Notes: generated by a model not told the origin, from the sequence alone. 7,873 bases of DNA from an uncultured Chloroflexota bacterium (GCA_937860285.1 CALMBS010000211.1:1-7873); one strand, 5' to 3'. Positions 1 to 6,261 are shown, numbered from the stretch's first letter. Numbers and translations are program-made.

Positions 1-2
1 GG

Positions 3-323
3 TTCATCCTGGTGCGCAACGAGCCTGTCGACGGCCATCTGGACATCGTCTTCGATCCGACCATTGAGGAGGAAATCCGGCAGTGCTTCCCGGCGGCCGG
101 CGAGCTGGTGGTGGACGATCCTGCTCTGGAGCGGATCGGCGCCTCGTACGACAGGATCTCGTACATGGTCACCCTGCACCTGGTGTCCGGTGAGGACTAC
201 ACCTACTACCAGGCGTGCCGCGCCGAGCGTGACATCTTCAACGAGCTGCAGGTGGGGGACAGGGTGAAGGTGGACACTGAGCCCTCCGACGTGGGGCCCC
301 TGATTACGGCCGTCGTCGGGTAG
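3..323 (+). CDS. Hypothetical protein, C-terminal part (5' end outside window)
   Basis: I do not recognise this protein. The frame is open from the left edge of the window to a TAG stop at 321-323. A GTG at 12 could be a start, but the few bases before it show no Shine-Dalgarno sequence and the frame continues to the edge, so the gene is probably cut by the window. The visible part is about 106 residues, acidic and soluble, with no membrane segment or signal peptide. The second half alternates hydrophobic and polar residues (around SYMVTLHLVSGEDYTYYQ) and ends with GDRVKV, which looks like a small beta-barrel; that is inference from pattern only. It runs in the same direction as korA, 78 nt upstream of it. 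The gap is very GC-rich with no clear promoter or terminator, so a shared transcript is possible but unproven. Confidence 0.6.
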   Translation, partial: FILVRNEPVDGHLDIVFDPTIEEEIRQCFPAAGELVVDDPALERIGASYDRISYMVTLHLVSGEDYTYYQACRAERDIFNELQVGDRVKVDTEPSDVGPLITAVVG

Positions 324-390
324 CGGCTGCGAAATGGGAGCCCCCGGCCGCGGGCCGCGCACGGGCGGGCCGGAGGCCACAGGTGGGCAG

Positions 391-396
391 GGAGGT
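391..396 (+). promoter_or_regulatory. Ribosome binding site of korA
   Basis: GGAGGT lies 5 nt before the ATG at 402 and supports that start over in-frame alternatives. The 78-nt space between the preceding stop and this ATG is GC-rich, with only short 4-bp inverted repeats. I see no recognisable -10/-35 pair in it. Confidence 0.75.
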
Positions 397-401
397 GGAC
401 T

Positions 402-2120
402 ATGGGAGTGGACACGAGCCTCATGGTGGGTGGGGAGGCGGGGCAGGGAGTGCAGGCCGCCGGATTCATCATCGCCAAAGCGCTGGCCCGCCATGGTTTG
501 AGCGTCTTCGCTGACCAGGACTACGAGTCCCGGGTGCGGGGCGGGCACAACTTCTTCCGGGTGCGGGCCGCCGATTCGGAGGTGCGCGCCATATCGGAGA
601 CCCAGGACATCCTGGTGGCGCTGGACCGGCAGAGCATCGATCTGCACCGCGCGGAGGTGCGCGCCGGAGGCGCCGTCATCTTCGACCGGGACGCCGTCGG
701 CGAACCATACCAGGGGAACGGCCTGCTGGGTCTCCCGCTGGAGCGGGCCGCCCTGGAGGCCGCCGGGAACCGGCGGTCCGCCAACATGGTGGCGGTGGGC
801 GCGGCCATGGCGCTCCTGGGCTATGACGTGGCGGCCCTGCAGTCGGTGGTCCTGGAATACTTCGGCGGAGGAAACGCCGGCCAGGGCAATGCCGCCGCCG
901 CTGCGCGCGGCCATGAGCTGGCCGGGGCCAGCTCCCTCCCCGGACCGGGACCGCAGCTCAAGGCGGGGGGCGGCGCGAGGAGGATGCTGCTCAACGGCAA
1001 CGAGGCGGTGGCCCTGGGGGCGCTGGCGGCCGGGTGCCGGTTCGTTTCGGCCTACCCCATGACGCCCTCCACGACCATCATGGAGTACATGGCGGAGAAG
1101 GCCGCCGACCTGGGGGTGCTGGTAGTGCAGCCGGAGGACGAGATCGCTGCCGTCAACATGGTCGTCGGGGCGGCGTACGCCGGGGTGCGGGCCATGACGG
1201 CCACGTCTGGCGGCGGGTTCTGCCTCATGGTGGAAGGGCTGGGACTGGCCGGGATGACCGAGACGCCGGTGGTGATTGTGGACGGCCAGCGGGCGGGGCC
1301 GGCCATCGGCCTGCCCACCAGGACGGAACAGGGCGATCTTCTCTTTGCCCTTCACGCGTCCCATGGGGACTTCCCGCGGGTGGTGCTGGCCCCGGCCGAC
1401 GTGGAGGACGCCTTCTGGCTGACGGTGAAGGCCTTCAACCTGGCCGAGCACTACCAGCTGCCGGCCGTGGTCCTGACGGACCAGTACCTGGCCAGCTCGT
1501 ACGCCACCGCGGAGAAGTTCGACCTGGCCGCGGTGGAGATCAGGCGAGGGGAGCTCCTGGGCGGGACCGGCCCGTCGCAGCCGGCTCCCTACCGCAGGTA
1601 CGAGATCACGCCCTCCGGGATATCGCCGCGGGCCTTCCCTGGTCTCTCCACCGCGCTGGTGGTGGCCGATTCGGACGAGCACGACGAGGAGGGGCACTTG
1701 ATCGAGGACGCTGCGACCAGGACGGCCATGATGGCCAAGCGGCAGCGCAAGCTGAAGGGCCTGGCGGGGGAGATGTCAGGCCCGAGGACGTATGGGCCCG
1801 CCGGGGCCGACATCACGCTGATCGGCTGGGGGAGCACGCTGGGGGCCCTCAGGGAAGCGGTGGACGTGGCCGGGCGCGATGGCCTCAGCGTGAACCTGGT
1901 CCATTTCGGCGAGATCTGGCCCTTCCCGGCCGAGGCGGCGAACCGGGCCCTTGAGGGGGCCCGGAGGACCTTCACCGTCGAGAGCAACGCCACTGGCCAG
2001 TTTGCCAGCCTGCTGCGGGCGGAGACGGGCCACCGGGTATCGGGCAGCATTCTCAGGTTCGACGGCCGTCCCTTTGCACCGGCCGCCATCGTCGGGCAGC
2101 TCAGGAAGGAGGTGGCCTGA
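402..2120 (+). CDS. korA: 2-oxoacid:ferredoxin oxidoreductase, alpha subunit (fused gamma-alpha)
   Basis: This is the large subunit of a two-subunit, CoA-dependent 2-oxoacid:ferredoxin oxidoreductase, which oxidatively decarboxylates a 2-oxoacid to acyl-CoA and reduces ferredoxin in the cytoplasm. Residues 1 to about 180 form the gamma domain, with GGEAGQGVQ (10-18) and the typical RGGHNFFRVR (46-55). Residues from about 192 to 572 form the alpha domain. It includes the hallmark YPMTP (218-222), a variant of the YPITP motif of Sulfolobus-type enzymes, then E245 in QPEDEIAA, PTRTEQGD (305-312) and DSDEHDEEGH (423-432). The 572-aa length fits the fused gamma-alpha class. The ATG at 402 has a good ribosome binding site, and korB follows 2 nt after the stop. 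I cannot tell from sequence whether the substrate is 2-oxoglutarate, pyruvate or a branched-chain 2-oxoacid, so the korA name is by class. No ferredoxin (delta) subunit is encoded nearby. Confidence 0.9.
   Translation: MGVDTSLMVGGEAGQGVQAAGFIIAKALARHGLSVFADQDYESRVRGGHNFFRVRAADSEVRAISETQDILVALDRQSIDLHRAEVRAGGAVIFDRDAVGEPYQGNGLLGLPLERAALEAAGNRRSANMVAVGAAMALLGYDVAALQSVVLEYFGGGNAGQGNAAAAARGHELAGASSLPGPGPQLKAGGGARRMLLNGNEAVALGALAAGCRFVSAYPMTPSTTIMEYMAEKAADLGVLVVQPEDEIAAVNMVVGAAYAGVRAMTATSGGGFCLMVEGLGLAGMTETPVVIVDGQRAGPAIGLPTRTEQGDLLFALHASHGDFPRVVLAPADVEDAFWLTVKAFNLAEHYQLPAVVLTDQYLASSYATAEKFDLAAVEIRRGELLGGTGPSQPAPYRRYEITPSGISPRAFPGLSTALVVADSDEHDEEGHLIEDAATRTAMMAKRQRKLKGLAGEMSGPRTYGPAGADITLIGWGSTLGALREAVDVAGRDGLSVNLVHFGEIWPFPAEAANRALEGARRTFTVESNATGQFASLLRAETGHRVSGSILRFDGRPFAPAAIVGQLRKEVA
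2106..2113 (+). promoter_or_regulatory. Ribosome binding site of korB inside the korA 3' end
   Basis: AAGGAGGT is an essentially perfect anti-16S complement embedded in the last codons of korA (Lys-Glu-Val region). It lies 9 nt before the korB ATG at 2123. It fixes the korB start and implies coupled translation of the two subunits. Confidence 0.8.
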
Positions 2121-2122
2121 TC

Positions 2123-3022
2123 ATGGTAAAGCTCGCTGACTACTCCGGGGGCCGGCCAGCCTGGTGCCCGGGCTGCGGCAACTTCGGCATCCTCAACGCC
2201 CTGAAGAAGGCCCTGGTGGACCTGGGGCTGGAGCCCCATGAAGTGCTCCTGGTGTCCGGGATTGGCCAGGCGGGCAAGCTGCCGCACTACACGCGGGGCA
2301 ACGTGCTGAACGTGCTTCACGGGCGGGCTCTGCCGGCGGCCGCAGGGGCCAAGATGGCCAACCCCGGGCTGACCGTCATCGCGGTCGGCGGAGATGGCGA
2401 TGGCTATGGGGAAGGCGGCAACCACTTCCTCCACGCCGTGCGGCGCAACCACAACATCACCTACCTGGTCCACAACAACCAGGTCTATGCCCTGACCAAG
2501 GGACAGGCCTCGCCCACCAGCGACAAGGGCTTTGTCACCAGGACCACGCCGCAGGGCGCGCCGGCTCCCCTCAACTCGCTGGCGGTGGCCGTAGCCGCCG
2601 GCGGAACGTTCGTGGCCCGGGGCTTCGCCGGCGATCCGGACCACCTGGCTAGTCTGATCAAGAGAGGCATCCAGCACCGCGGCTTCTCCCTGATAGACAT
2701 CCTGCAGCCGTGCGTCTCCTTCAATCACCGAAACACACATGCCTGGTACCGGGAGAGGGTCTACAAGCTCGAGGAGACCGACTACAACGCGGCCGACCGG
2801 ATGGCGGCCATAGGCCGATGCGAGGAGTGGGGCGATCGGATCCCCATCGGCATCGTGTACCAGCAGGACAGGCCGGCCTTCGAGGACGAAGTCGATGCGG
2901 CAACTGCCGCTGCGGGGGATGCTGCCACCGCCGCATCGAGCTCGGCGGCGGGGAGGAAATCCCTGGTGAAAGAGACCATCGACCCGCGCCGGGTCGAGGC
3001 CCTCCTGGACGAGTTCATCTAG
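2123..3022 (+). CDS. korB: 2-oxoacid:ferredoxin oxidoreductase, beta subunit (TPP-binding)
   Basis: This is the partner of korA, the subunit that binds thiamine pyrophosphate and the single [4Fe-4S] cluster. The N-terminal WCPGCGNFG (14-22) supplies two cluster cysteines, C15 and C18. The TPP/Mg motif is seen as GDGDGYGEGGN (90-100) followed by HNNQVYALTKGQASPTS (117-133). QPCVSFN (196-202) supplies the cysteine equivalent to C197 of the Sulfolobus enzyme. The third cluster cysteine of that enzyme, in SGIGC, is Q49 here (SGIGQAGK). Position 59, where I recall a cysteine in SGIGQ-type relatives, is glycine. The only other cysteine is C233. Residues 258-277 form an Ala/Ser-rich linker before the conserved tail DPRRVEALLDEF. 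The 299-aa length is normal. The gene is certain by family and its substrate is not; redox competence deserves checking because of the missing ligand. Confidence 0.9.
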   Translation: MVKLADYSGGRPAWCPGCGNFGILNALKKALVDLGLEPHEVLLVSGIGQAGKLPHYTRGNVLNVLHGRALPAAAGAKMANPGLTVIAVGGDGDGYGEGGNHFLHAVRRNHNITYLVHNNQVYALTKGQASPTSDKGFVTRTTPQGAPAPLNSLAVAVAAGGTFVARGFAGDPDHLASLIKRGIQHRGFSLIDILQPCVSFNHRNTHAWYRERVYKLEETDYNAADRMAAIGRCEEWGDRIPIGIVYQQDRPAFEDEVDAATAAAGDAATAASSSAAGRKSLVKETIDPRRVEALLDEFI

Positions 3023-3028
3023 GCCAGC

Positions 3029-3049
3029 CGCCGGCAGCCGCCCCCGGCG
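3029..3049. terminator. Possible hairpin between convergent korB and gmk
   Basis: A 6-bp perfect inverted repeat, CGCCGG (3029-3034) and CCGGCG (3044-3049), encloses a 9-nt loop in the 39-nt gap between the korB and gmk stop codons. Its position suits a bidirectional terminator. There is no T-tract on either strand, so classic intrinsic termination is not supported. Confidence 0.25.
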
Positions 3050-3061
3050 CACCAGCCGCGG

Positions 3062-3652
3062 CTACTTGAACTGGACGACGTGCGGCGTCACCCGGCACTT
3101 CTCGGCGGTGAAGATGGCCCGGATCTGGTCCACGGCGGCGTCCAGCTGGTCCTCGCGATTGACCACGACGTAGTCGAAGATAAGCATGCTCCGCATCTCT
3201 TCGGTTACCTTCCCCAGTCGCACCTTCAAGTCGGTGTCGGTCTCGGTCTTGCGCTGCCTGAGGCGGCGCTCATAGTCCTCCAGCGACGGCAGGGTGAGGA
3301 AGACCAGGACCGCTCCCGGCAGGAGGTTCCGGATGGTGGCCGCGCCTTGGACATCCATCTTGAGGATCAGGTCCTTGCCGGCGTCCAGGCCCTGCTTGAG
3401 CTCGTGCTTGGGCACTCCGTACCAGTACCCGTAGACCTTGGCCGACTCGATGAGGTCCCCGCGCTGCAGCATCTCCTGAAACCCGGACTCCGACACGAAG
3501 TGGTACTCGATGCCGTCCTTCTCGCCGGAGCGCGGGGGCCGGGTGGTGGAGGTGATCATGTAGTCGAAGGGCAGGTTGAGCTCCTTCATGCGGTTGAGCA
3601 CGGCATCCTTGCCCGCTCCTGAAGGGCCTGACAGTATGATCAGCAGAGACAT
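3062..3652 (-). CDS. gmk: Guanylate kinase
   Basis: This enzyme phosphorylates GMP to GDP with ATP in the cytoplasm and is essential for guanine nucleotide supply. The 196-aa length is typical. The P-loop is GPSGAGKDA (9-17), followed by TSTTRPPRSGEKDGIEYHF (34-52), which binds GMP. YGYWYGVP (74-81) and MDVQGAA (99-105) follow. The lid region starts at RRLRQRKTETDTDLKVRL (129-146), and FDYVVVN (159-165) and AEKCRV (183-188) lie near the end. The residues after the P-loop lysine are Asp-Ala instead of the usual Ser/Gly-Thr/Ser; I recall GKDA/GKDS in Chloroflexota homologues, so this is probably a lineage variant rather than a defect. The ATG at 3652 is preceded by GGAG 8 nt upstream and lies 5 nt after the remA stop. 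It is the last gene of the operon; the rpoZ gene often found after gmk is absent, since the convergent korB follows. Confidence 0.95.
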   Translation of the reverse strand: MSLLIILSGPSGAGKDAVLNRMKELNLPFDYMITSTTRPPRSGEKDGIEYHFVSESGFQEMLQRGDLIESAKVYGYWYGVPKHELKQGLDAGKDLILKMDVQGAATIRNLLPGAVLVFLTLPSLEDYERRLRQRKTETDTDLKVRLGKVTEEMRSMLIFDYVVVNREDQLDAAVDQIRAIFTAEKCRVTPHVVQFK

Positions 3653-3657
3653 CGTTC

Positions 3658-3948
3658 CTACTCCGCCTGTTCCGCTTCTTCGAACTGGCTTCGCGGGCCG
3701 GCCCGGCGCATGCTGGCCACCCTTCCGGAGATGGTCTCCGGAGTGATGGCCGACAGCACGATGTGGCCGTTGTCCATGATGAGGACCGCCTTGGTCCGCC
3801 GTCCATTGGTCATGTCGATGACGTGTCCCTTGCTCTTGGCGTCATGTATGAGGCGCTTCGACGGCGCTGAGTTGGGCGATATGATGGCGATCACCTTGTC
3901 GATGGCTGCCATGTTGCTGAAACCGAGGTGAATCAGCTCAGTAGTCAT
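3658..3948 (-). CDS. remA: RemA/DUF370 family DNA-binding regulator
   Basis: This is a small protein of the RemA (DUF370) family. In Bacillus subtilis RemA is a ring-forming DNA-binding activator of biofilm matrix genes; in most other bacteria its targets are unknown. The 96-aa sequence shows the family pattern: LIHLGFSN (5-12), IISPNSAPSKRLI (22-34), the conserved NGRRTKAVLIMDNGHIVLSA starting at 48, and PETISGR (70-76). R50 and R51 match arginines implicated in RemA function in B. subtilis, and K18 stands where B. subtilis has R18, a conservative change. The tail after about 80 is charged (EEAEQAE) and probably disordered. The ATG at 3948 has GGAGG 6 nt upstream. remA directly upstream of gmk is a widespread arrangement; being placed behind aromatic amino-acid genes is less usual. 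Regulation of matrix genes here would be speculation. Confidence 0.88.
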   Translation of the reverse strand: MTTELIHLGFSNMAAIDKVIAIISPNSAPSKRLIHDAKSKGHVIDMTNGRRTKAVLIMDNGHIVLSAITPETISGRVASMRRAGPRSQFEEAEQAE

Positions 3949-3954
3949 TTCTCT

Positions 3955-3959
3955 CCTCC
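3955..3959 (-). promoter_or_regulatory. Ribosome binding site of remA
   Basis: On the minus strand GGAGG followed by AGAGAA precedes the remA ATG (3948). It is a strong, well-spaced site within the 21-nt aroA-remA gap. It suggests remA is translated independently of, and possibly more strongly than, its upstream neighbours. Confidence 0.7.
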
Positions 3960-3969
3960 ATCACCATGA

Positions 3970-5274
3970 TCAGCCGGTGGCCACTCTCTCGAGCTCCTGC
4001 CAGAAACCGGGATATGAGATGTCCACTGCCTCCGCATCCTCAATCTGCGTTTCGCCGTCAGCCACGGACCCGGCTATCCCCAGGGCCATGGCCATGCGGT
4101 GGTCACCGTGACTTGAGCAGCCGGCCCCGGCGAGCTTCTCGCCGCCCCGGATGACCATGCCGTCCGGCCTTTCCTCCACGTCGGCCCCCATCTTCGAGAG
4201 CTCCGACACCAGGTAGGCGATACGGTCCGTCTCCTTCACCCGCAGCTCCGCCGCGTCCTTAATGGTGGTGGTGCCCCGGGCCAGGCAGGCCGCCACGGCC
4301 AGGACGGGCACCTCGTCTATGAGGCGGGGAACGATGTCTCCCTCTATGTCTACGGCCGAAAGACGGCTCGATTCGACAGTCAGGTCGGCCACCGGCTCGT
4401 CGTTGGACATGCGCTCGTTCTCGATTTTGAGTCTGGCCCCCATCTTCAGCAGGACATCAATGATACCGGTTCTGGTGGGGTTCGTGCCAGTCCCTCTCAG
4501 GGTGATCCTGGCATCCGGATGAACGGCGCCCAGCACCAGCCAGCAGGCCGCGGAGCTGATATCGCCGGGGACTTCGATGTGCAGGGCCTTCGGAGGGGCC
4601 GCCGGGCAGACCAGGGTGGAGGTGGGTCCTTCGGAGGTCACCTTGACGCCCATGGCCCGCAGCATCCGCTCCGTGTGGTCGCGGGAGAGGGCCGGCTCCC
4701 GCACTATGGTCTTCCCCTTCATGCCGGTGAAGAGCCCGGCGATGAGCATGGCGGACTTGATCTGGGCGCTGGCCACCGGCAGGGTGTAGTCCAGGCCGTG
4801 GATCTCCTGGCCCTTGATGGCCAGGGGCGCCAGCGTGTCCCGGTTGCGGCCGTAGATGCGGCCGCCCATCAGCCGCAGGGGGTGGATCAGCCGGCCCATT
4901 GGCCGCGTGCAGAGCGAAGCATCGCCGCTGATCACGGTGAAGAAACCCTGCCCGGTGAGCAGGCCGGTGAGGAGGCGCATCGTCGTGCCGCTGTTGCCGG
5001 CGTCGAGCACCGTGGCCGGCTCGGTGTAGCCTCTGACGCCTACTCCCTGGACGTCGATGGCGGAGCGGGCCCCGGCGGGGGATTCGATCTTCACTCCCAG
5101 GGCGCGCAGGCAGGAGACGGTGGAGGCGCAGTCCGCCCCCGGGGCGAAGTTGGCCACCCTGGCCGTGCCATCGGCCAGGCTGTTGAGGATGACGGCCCGG
5201 TGTGAGATCGACTTGTCGCCGGGAGGCGTGACCTCGCCCCTGGCGTGCTGCGGCTTCCTAACTCTTCTTACCAT
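3970..5274 (-). CDS. aroA: 3-phosphoshikimate 1-carboxyvinyltransferase (EPSP synthase)
   Basis: This enzyme transfers the enolpyruvyl group of PEP to shikimate-3-phosphate, the sixth step of the shikimate pathway. The 434-aa protein shows the two-lobe family motifs in order: PGDKSISHRA (18-27), LDAGNSGTTMR (90-100), TRPMGRL (123-129), ASAQIKSA (168-175), GDISSAA (237-243), IDEVPVLAVAA (319-329), ELRVKETDRI (343-352), HGDHRMAMA (389-397) and DISYPGFW (418-425). The SGTT wording of the PEP-binding loop resembles Gram-positive-type enzymes rather than E. coli NAGTAMRPL. I draw no conclusion on glyphosate sensitivity. The ATG at 5274 is forced: an in-frame stop (TAG) lies three codons upstream and no alternative start precedes the DKS motif. 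GAGGAG sits only 1 nt from the ATG and the gene overlaps the tyrA end by 17 nt, so translation is probably coupled to tyrA. Confidence 0.96.
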   Translation of the reverse strand: MVRRVRKPQHARGEVTPPGDKSISHRAVILNSLADGTARVANFAPGADCASTVSCLRALGVKIESPAGARSAIDVQGVGVRGYTEPATVLDAGNSGTTMRLLTGLLTGQGFFTVISGDASLCTRPMGRLIHPLRLMGGRIYGRNRDTLAPLAIKGQEIHGLDYTLPVASAQIKSAMLIAGLFTGMKGKTIVREPALSRDHTERMLRAMGVKVTSEGPTSTLVCPAAPPKALHIEVPGDISSAACWLVLGAVHPDARITLRGTGTNPTRTGIIDVLLKMGARLKIENERMSNDEPVADLTVESSRLSAVDIEGDIVPRLIDEVPVLAVAACLARGTTTIKDAAELRVKETDRIAYLVSELSKMGADVEERPDGMVIRGGEKLAGAGCSSHGDHRMAMALGIAGSVADGETQIEDAEAVDISYPGFWQELERVATG

Positions 5275-6133
5275 GCTCCTCTATCCAGGCGTTCCGCGCC
5301 TGCCGGGCCCTCTCGAAGGCCTGCTCCAGGCTCAGATCGCCGTCAGCTATCAGACTCCGGAACCGCCCCAGCTCCCTGGTGAGCTCGTCGATCCAGGCCA
5401 CTATGTTCTCCCCGTTGGTGAGGCAGATGTCCCGGTTCATGCGCGGGTGCTGGGACGCCAGGCGGGTGGTGCTGGCGTACCCGGTGGCGGCCAGGTCCGA
5501 CATCTTGGCCCACCGGGGGTTCCTGGTGGTGGCCATCACCAGGGCGGAGGCCAGGACCAGTGGCAGGTGGCTGGTGCCGGCCGCGAAGTAATCGTGTTCG
5601 CCGGCGGTGAGGAACACAGGGCGGGCCCCCACCTGCCGGGCCAGGTCCACGATGGCCTGCATGGCATCATCGGAGGCGCCGCGCCCCGGGACGATGCAGT
5701 AGGTGCAGCCCTGGAACAGCGCGGCCTCGGCCACCTCGATCCCGGAGAGCTCCTTGCCGGCCATGGGGTGGCCGCCGACGAAGCTGGTGCCGGGTGGGAG
5801 GAGGTCCTCTGCCCAGTGCATGACCTGGAGCTTGGTGCTGGCCACGTCGGTGACCACGCAGCCTGGCGCCAGGTGCGGGGCGATCTGGGGGAGTATCTCC
5901 TTGATGGACATGGTGGGTGTGGCCAGGATGACCAGGTCGGCCCCCTCGACGGCCGCCGCCAGAGAGGTCACCGCCCGGTCGATGGCGCCGAGCCGCAGGG
6001 CCCGCTCCGCGGTCTCCGGCCGGCGGGCGCAGCCCACCAGCTCCGGCCCTTCCGTGCGGGCACGCGCCAGCGCCAGGCCCAGGGACCCGCCGATCAATCC
6101 CAAGCCTACAATGGCTATCCGCTTCTTAACCAT
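5258..6133 (-). CDS. tyrA: Prephenate (or arogenate) dehydrogenase
   Basis: This NAD(P)-dependent enzyme oxidatively decarboxylates prephenate to 4-hydroxyphenylpyruvate for tyrosine synthesis; arogenate use cannot be excluded. Counting from the ATG at 6133 (291 aa), the Rossmann motif is GLGLIGGSLG (10-19). TDVASTK (95-101) and the catalytic GGHPMAGKE (120-128) follow. SHLPLVLASAL starts at 188 and STTRLAS (221-227) carries the arginine that binds the prephenate carboxylate in relatives. The family usually has HLPH where this protein has HLPL. The protein has no C-terminal ACT domain, unlike the longer Bacillus form, so direct allosteric control through such a domain is not expected. An in-frame ATG at 6139 would add two residues, but GGAA lies directly against it and is better spaced (6 nt) from the ATG at 6133. 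The gene overlaps aroA at its end and follows lysC after a 122-nt structured gap. Confidence 0.92.
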   Translation of the reverse strand: MVKKRIAIVGLGLIGGSLGLALARARTEGPELVGCARRPETAERALRLGAIDRAVTSLAAAVEGADLVILATPTMSIKEILPQIAPHLAPGCVVTDVASTKLQVMHWAEDLLPPGTSFVGGHPMAGKELSGIEVAEAALFQGCTYCIVPGRGASDDAMQAIVDLARQVGARPVFLTAGEHDYFAAGTSHLPLVLASALVMATTRNPRWAKMSDLAATGYASTTRLASQHPRMNRDICLTNGENIVAWIDELTRELGRFRSLIADGDLSLEQAFERARQARNAWIEEHGKKS

Positions 6134-6164
6134 CGGCATTTCCGCTGAAGGTACTTTCAGTCAT
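6126..6164 (-). other. Possible 12-codon upstream ORF overlapping the tyrA start
   Basis: On the minus strand an ATG at 6164 opens a frame of 12 codons (MTESTFSGNADG) ending at TAA 6128-6126, inside the first codons of tyrA. It has its own purine-rich GGGGGAAG about 10 nt upstream, a better ribosome site than tyrA itself has. It could feed ribosomes to tyrA by re-initiation. It has one Phe and no Tyr or Trp, so it does not look like a classical aromatic attenuator peptide. It may be chance. Confidence 0.3.
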
Positions 6165-6204
6165 GAGAATGCTTCTTCCCCCGGCACTCTGTGGCCAGGG
6201 GACG

Positions 6205-6220
6205 GGTGTCTCCGGACACC
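6205..6220. repeat. Small inverted repeat (6-bp stem, 4-nt loop) in lysC-tyrA gap
   Basis: GGTGTC (6205-6210) and GACACC (6215-6220) flank the loop TCCG. The stem is perfect and closed by a C-G pair, so it should form a stable small hairpin in the operon transcript next to the larger repeat at 6225-6260. No T-run follows on either strand. Function is unknown. Confidence 0.5.
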
Positions 6221-6224
6221 GGAA

Positions 6225-6260
6225 CCCCGGTCTTCCCCGGGCCCCCGGTCTTGCCCGGGG
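6225..6260. repeat. 18-bp tandem duplication forming a strong hairpin after lysC
   Basis: Two adjacent 18-bp units (6225-6242 and 6243-6260) share CCCCGGTCTT and match at 16 of 18 positions. The end of the first copy, CCCCGGGC (6235-6242), and the end of the second, GCCCGGGG (6253-6260), form a perfect 8-bp GC-only stem with a 10-nt loop. In the minus-strand transcript the hairpin begins one base after the lysC TAG stop. The absence of a following U-tract argues against a standard intrinsic terminator. It could be a partial termination, mRNA-stability or processing element between lysC and tyrA-aroA. Confidence 0.65.
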
Positions 6261-6261
6261 C

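Noticed and set aside
324..401. Promoter or terminator in the gap before korA
   Set aside because: The gap is GC-rich with only 4-bp inverted repeats. I found no convincing -35/-10 elements and no T-run.
1589..3052. Long open frame (487 codons) on the minus strand across korA and korB
   Set aside because: It lies antisense to two clearly homologous genes, its translation has the Arg/Gly/Pro-rich look of GC-rich shadow frames, and it resembles no family.
5057..6148. + strand open frame (363 codons) opposite aroA and tyrA
   Set aside because: Antisense shadow of two conserved genes; the low-complexity Gly/His/Gln-rich product suggests absence of stops from GC bias.
6225..6260. Intrinsic terminator after lysC
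   Set aside because: The hairpin is strong, but neither strand has a T-tract after it and the downstream genes continue in the same direction, so it is listed as a repeat only.
6126..6261. Aromatic amino-acid attenuator (leader peptide with Tyr/Phe/Trp codons) or riboswitch before tyrA
   Set aside because: The short ORF has a single Phe and no Tyr or Trp, there is no terminator/antiterminator pair with a T-tract, and the gap is too short and lacks motifs of the lysine riboswitch or T-box.
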